From NCBI GenBank assembly GCA_014804185.1, contig JAAVAG010000011.1, positions 1-9,374 on the forward strand: DNA of 9,374 nt. Reading direction: 5' to 3'. The first letter of the stretch is position 1, and each line of letters begins with the position of its first letter. The DNA comes from Lachnospiraceae bacterium (GTDB taxonomy: Bacteria; Bacillota; Clostridia; Lachnospirales; Lachnospiraceae). This document shows positions 6,205 to 9,374 of the stretch, piece by piece. The notes under the pieces are model-generated. The model did not search any database, was not told the DNA's origin, and saw only the letters and a list, made by a program, of their open reading frames with translations. The position numbers and the translations under genes are program-made.

Positions 6205-7581
6205 ATGCGGGAGAAAGAACTGATCATATTCCGCGGCTTTGAGGACGGAGGGCTGCTCCGGGATATGACATGGCTGATGGAAAATTACGAAAATGAGTAT
6301 TATAATGAGGAAGACAGGGCGGCGCTGCTCTACGAGTGTATTCACAGACTTATTGAAATGGGCGGCAGCTACGGTTTTTACGGAAATCTGTGGCATTGTT
6401 ATCTGACGAACCTGCTGGTGGGAAATGAAAACAGCTACAGTATGATGTGTGAGATCCGCGGGGAGATAAAAGGAACCGTCAACCAGGCTGTGCTACATGA
6501 TATCCGGATCTTCCGGGAATTTTTCGACTATGATTTTGCCCCTATGGCGGAAAGGCTGCATGCGCCGGAGATCCGGTGGGTTTTGGATTATGAGTCCGAC
6601 GGACAGAAAAGCAGGATCTATACGGGAGAAATCTGCCGCCGCATCTGTGAACTGGCCAGACGGCTTGCCGAAAGCGGGACACCGGAACATATGAAAGCCA
6701 TCCTCACCAGGTTTTACGGGGACTATGGAACGGGTAAATTCGGGTTGCATAAAGCTTTCCGTATTGTGCATGACGAGGCGGGCGTCCGTGTGGAGCCTAT
6801 ACGGAATATAGCACATGTGCGTCTCTCTGATCTGGTGGGCTATGAGATTGCCAAGAAGAAGCTGACGGATAACACGGAGGCTTTTGTGGAGGGAAGAAGA
6901 GCCAATAACTGCCTGCTTTACGGGGATGCCGGTACAGGAAAATCTTCCAGTATCAAGGGAATCGTAAATGAATATTATGACAGAGGTCTTCGTATCATTG
7001 AGATATATAAGCATCAGTTCCGGGATCTGAACGAGGTCATCAGCCAGATCAAGTACCGAAACTATAAGTTTATCATTTATATGGACGATCTCAGTTTCGA
7101 GGAGTTTGAGACGGAATATAAATATTTAAAAGCTGTGATAGAGGGCGGTCTTGAAAAGAAACCTGACAATGTGCTGATTTATGCCACATCCAACAGAAGG
7201 CATCTGGTGCGGGAGCGTTTCAGCGACCGGCAGGAGCGGGAGGATGATCTCCACAAGGGGGACACTGTTCAGGAGAAAGTATCTTTGTCGGAGCGTTTCG
7301 GGGAGCGGATTTATTTTGGGGCGCCGGATAAAAAGGAGTTCCAGCAGATTGTCAGGACGCTGGCGCAGCGGGCCGGGATAGATATGCCGGAAGATCAGCT
7401 GCTGGCGGAGGCAAACAAGTGGGAACTGAGCCACGGAGGACTGTCGGGCAGAACGGCGCAGCAGTTTATCGATTATCTGCTGGGCACAGGGTGCGCACGG
7501 TTTGGATTTGTGTCTGCGGCTCCAAATTCACAGACTGCGGAAAGGCAGGGGGATTACGATGAAAACATTTGCGGCCATTGA
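6205..7581 (+). CDS. DUF815-family AAA-type ATPase
   Basis: A 458-residue P-loop ATPase of the DUF815 family, whose cellular role is not established. The N-terminal 200 or so residues appear mostly helical and carry no motif I recognise. The linker LVGYEIAKKKL leads into the ATPase core: Walker A GDAGTGKS at 240-247, Walker B IYMDDLSFEE with Asp294-Asp295, a sensor-1 stretch YATSNRR at 326-332, and SERFGER around 362-368, a plausible arginine-finger region. The DDLSFEE and ATSNRRH segments are hallmarks of DUF815. A helical lid-like C-terminus follows. The ATG has GGAGG eight bases upstream and starts 18 bases after pheA; the last 23 bases overlap the Ppx-like gene. This context suggests a remodelling or loading ATPase linked to the polyphosphate genes, which is inference. 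No transmembrane segment is seen. Confidence 0.92.
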   Translation: MREKELIIFRGFEDGGLLRDMTWLMENYENEYYNEEDRAALLYECIHRLIEMGGSYGFYGNLWHCYLTNLLVGNENSYSMMCEIRGEIKGTVNQAVLHDIRIFREFFDYDFAPMAERLHAPEIRWVLDYESDGQKSRIYTGEICRRICELARRLAESGTPEHMKAILTRFYGDYGTGKFGLHKAFRIVHDEAGVRVEPIRNIAHVRLSDLVGYEIAKKKLTDNTEAFVEGRRANNCLLYGDAGTGKSSSIKGIVNEYYDRGLRIIEIYKHQFRDLNEVISQIKYRNYKFIIYMDDLSFEEFETEYKYLKAVIEGGLEKKPDNVLIYATSNRRHLVRERFSDRQEREDDLHKGDTVQEKVSLSERFGERIYFGAPDKKEFQQIVRTLAQRAGIDMPEDQLLAEANKWELSHGGLSGRTAQQFIDYLLGTGCARFGFVSAAPNSQTAERQGDYDENICGH

Positions 7582-9097
7582 CGTGGGGTCATTTGAACTC
7601 GGCATGAAAATATTCGAGTTTTCCGGCAGGAATTCCATGAGAGAGATCGATCATATCCGTCATCGGATCGATCTTGGGTCAGAGACTTATGCCACGGGAA
7701 AACTGCGGTATGAAAAAATGCAGGAGCTCTGCCGGGTGCTCAGAGAATACACGACAATTATGAAAGCCTATAAGGTGGACTCGTACAGGGCATATGGCAC
7801 AAGCGCTATCCGGGAAATGAAAAATATGGATATCGCTTTGGGACAGATTGAGCAGAACACGGGCATCCATATGGAGGTTCTGAGCAATTCGGAACAGCGC
7901 TTTCTGGACTACAAATCCATTGCATCCAAGGGAGAACTTTTTAACCGGATCATTGAAAAAGGAACGGCCATTGTGGATATTGGCGGCGGCAGCATCCAGG
8001 TGTCACTGTTTGACAAGGACACGCTGGTGAGCACGCAGAATCTGCGGATCGGCGTGCTGCGGCTTCAGGAGCGGCTTGGGGGTTTAAACGCCGCTCCCTC
8101 ACAGATGGAAAATCTGGTGGACGAGATGGCCGGCGCGCAGCTGTCCGTATTTAAGAAGCTTTACCTGAAAGACAGAGAGATCGAAAATATTATTGTGGTG
8201 GATGACTATCTGTCCAAGTGGATTGCGGGATATGATCCGGGACACGAGCAGATCGGATATGTGAAGCGCGAAGAGTATGACAGATTTATGAATCGGATCA
8301 GAGAAAAGAGCAGGGAGGAATGCGCCAGGGCGCTGGGCGTCACGGAGGATGAGGCGGCGCTTCTGTTTATTTCCTCCGTGCTCATGAACCGTATCATCAA
8401 AATGCTGGACGCCAGGCTGATCTGGGCTCCGGGCGTGACGCTGTGCGACGGAATTGCCTATGAGTATGCGGAACAGCAGAAAATGGTGATCTGCGAGCAT
8501 GATTTTGAAAAGGATATTCTCGCCTGCGCCAAGACAATGAGCAAACGATATATGGGGAGCAGGCGTCGCGCGGAGACTCTGATCAATCTGGCGCTCTCTA
8601 TTTTTGACAGCATGAAAAAAATCCACGGACTGGGCAGGCGGGAGAGACTTTATCTGCAGATTGCCGCCATTCTCCACGACTGCGGCAAGTATATCAGTCT
8701 GGTCAATCTGGGGGAATGCTCCTATCACATTATCATGTCCACGGAGATTATCGGGCTGTCCCATATGGAGCGGGAGATTGTGGCGTATATCGTAAAGTTC
8801 AACCATGACGAATTTCAGTATTATGAGAAGCTGTCCGCAGAATCTTCCCTGGATAAAAACGCGTATCTGATCATAGCAAAGCTGACCGCTATTCTCAAGA
8901 TCGCAAACGGGCTGGACCGGAGCCACAAACAGAAATTTGAAAACGTAAAGATTATGCTGAAAGACAATGAACTGATTTTTACGGTAAATACCCAGGAGGA
9001 TATTACACTGGAAAAAGGACTCTTTACTTACAGGGCCAAGTTTTTTGAGGAAGTGTACAATGTGCGGCCGGTCATCAAGCAGAGAAGGACTCTGTAG
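7559..9097 (+). CDS. Ppx/GppA-like protein with C-terminal HD domain
   Basis: A 512-residue relative of exopolyphosphatase / pppGpp phosphatase. The N-terminal actin-like fold shows FAAIDVGS (4-11), YGTSAIRE, EVLSNSEQR with Glu112, and DIGGGS (140-145). A later APGVTLCDGIA corresponds to the end of the Ppx fold. The HD domain contains ILHDCGK with His373-Asp374, followed by FNHDE and NGLDRSH as candidate further ligands. Several positions differ from canonical Ppx: DxGSNS is DVGSFE, SGxEEAR is SNSEQR, DIGGGSTE is DIGGGSIQ, and the expected GxxGT loop is replaced by VVDDYLSKW. Exopolyphosphatase activity is thus uncertain, and the protein could be a sensor or act through its HD site. The ATG at 7559 has AGGGGG six bases upstream and lies inside the previous gene. 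The next gene encodes polyphosphate kinase, supporting a polyphosphate-related role. An in-frame ATG at 7502 adds residues unlike the family. Confidence 0.88.
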   Translation: MKTFAAIDVGSFELGMKIFEFSGRNSMREIDHIRHRIDLGSETYATGKLRYEKMQELCRVLREYTTIMKAYKVDSYRAYGTSAIREMKNMDIALGQIEQNTGIHMEVLSNSEQRFLDYKSIASKGELFNRIIEKGTAIVDIGGGSIQVSLFDKDTLVSTQNLRIGVLRLQERLGGLNAAPSQMENLVDEMAGAQLSVFKKLYLKDREIENIIVVDDYLSKWIAGYDPGHEQIGYVKREEYDRFMNRIREKSREECARALGVTEDEAALLFISSVLMNRIIKMLDARLIWAPGVTLCDGIAYEYAEQQKMVICEHDFEKDILACAKTMSKRYMGSRRRAETLINLALSIFDSMKKIHGLGRRERLYLQIAAILHDCGKYISLVNLGECSYHIIMSTEIIGLSHMEREIVAYIVKFNHDEFQYYEKLSAESSLDKNAYLIIAKLTAILKIANGLDRSHKQKFENVKIMLKDNELIFTVNTQEDITLEKGLFTYRAKFFEEVYNVRPVIKQRRTL

Positions 9098-9129
9098 ACA
9101 AAAAAAGAACGCTGTGAGGAAAACTCTGC

Positions 9130-9137
9130 AGAAAGGA
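9130..9137 (+). promoter_or_regulatory. Ribosome binding site deciding the ppk start
   Basis: AGAAAGGA ends only two bases before an ATG at 9140, but eight bases before the in-frame ATG at 9146. Normal spacing favours 9146. The 48-base gap after the Ppx-like gene holds no terminator or clear promoter, so the two genes are probably cotranscribed. Confidence 0.65.
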
Positions 9138-9145
9138 TCATGAAT

Positions 9146-9374
9146 ATGGGAAAAAAGAGAGAACAGTATTACAATCCCGAATATTATACGAACAGAGAAC
9201 TCAGCTGGCTGCTCTTTGACCGCAGGGTGCTGAGCGAGGCCAGGGATAAAAATATTCCATTATTTGAACGTCTCAAATTTTTAAGCATCACGGCTTCCAA
9301 TCTGGATGAATTTTTCATGGTAAGGGTGGCTTCCTTAATTGGTATGATGAATGCAGGCTATGATAAGCCGGATA
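9146..9374 (+). CDS. ppk1: Polyphosphate kinase Ppk1 (3' end missing)
   Basis: Start of Ppk1, which reversibly polymerises the gamma phosphate of ATP into inorganic polyphosphate. The 76 complete codons visible read MGKKREQYYNPEYYTNRELSW and continue with LLFDRRVLSEA, IPLFERLKFLSI, and SNLDEFFMVRVASL. This is the N-terminal Ppk1 domain, whose NRELSWL, ERLKFL and SNLDEFFMVRV blocks are diagnostic. The catalytic histidines lie far beyond the window, as the full protein is usually about 700 residues. The start at 9146 is chosen from ribosome-site spacing; the ATG at 9140 would add only two residues. It is the last visible gene of the run starting at 4470 and follows the Ppx-like gene directly. 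Confidence 0.96.
   Translation, partial: MGKKREQYYNPEYYTNRELSWLLFDRRVLSEARDKNIPLFERLKFLSITASNLDEFFMVRVASLIGMMNAGYDKPD

Noticed and set aside
5068..6396. A 442-codon minus-strand open frame across pheA and the start of the DUF815 gene
   Set aside because: It is antisense to two well-supported genes, its composition is shadow-like, and no domain is recognisable.
7502..7558. Start of the Ppx-like protein at the ATG at 7502
   Set aside because: The added 19 residues do not resemble the family, and the ATG at 7559 has AGGGGG six bases upstream and begins right at the conserved FAAIDVGS segment.
8099..8926. A 275-codon minus-strand open frame inside the Ppx-like gene
   Set aside because: It lies entirely within a supported coding gene, with no motif and no promoter or ribosome site seen.
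9098..9130. Possible weak hairpin (GAG-GAAAA-CTC) between the Ppx-like gene and ppk1
   Set aside because: Only three consecutive base pairs form before a mismatch and no T tract follows, so it is not supported as a terminator.

Overview
The window looks like chromosomal DNA from a gut-type Firmicute, most likely a Lachnospiraceae-like Clostridium. This is inferred from the purine-rich AGGAGG-type ribosome sites before nearly every gene, a base composition of roughly half G+C (by eye), tightly packed operons, and the kinds of proteins present: UxuA, a long-form UxuB, a bifunctional chorismate mutase-prephenate dehydratase, a DUF5050 protein, and a DUF815 ATPase next to Ppx and Ppk. No mobile element, CRISPR array, rRNA or tRNA was seen.

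Layout. (1) Bases 1-2636, plus strand: the end of a hexuronate operon. It holds uxuA (mannonate dehydratase, 5' end cut by the window edge) and uxuB (fructuronate reductase), which overlap by four bases and are followed by a strong intrinsic terminator at 2652-2697. (2) Bases 2730-3206, plus strand: a MutT/MutX-type Nudix hydrolase. (3) Bases 3285-4313, minus strand: a membrane-anchored DUF5050 beta-propeller protein with its own good sigma-A promoter, convergent with the Nudix gene across a shared hairpin at 3237-3271. (4) Bases 4470-9374, plus strand: a compact run of ydcF-like (DUF218), pheA, a DUF815 AAA-type ATPase, a Ppx/GppA-like protein with an HD domain, and the start of ppk1. Two of the junctions overlap and the other two gaps are 18 and 48 bases, with no terminator between genes, so this reads as one transcription unit.

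How the genes work together. UxuA and UxuB catalyse neighbouring steps of glucuronate breakdown: fructuronate is reduced to mannonate (UxuB, reversible) and mannonate is dehydrated to 2-keto-3-deoxygluconate (UxuA). In the last operon, pheA makes phenylpyruvate for phenylalanine, while the Ppx-like protein and Ppk1 belong to polyphosphate metabolism. The DUF815 ATPase sits between the two and is translationally linked to the Ppx-like gene. The most interesting point is that the Ppx-like protein keeps the overall Ppx/GppA architecture and an HD domain but departs from the family at several phosphate/metal-site motifs. It may therefore be a sensor or regulator, or an enzyme working through its HD domain, rather than a plain exopolyphosphatase. 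The DUF815 ATPase-Ppx/HD-Ppk module is the best candidate here for a poorly described system.
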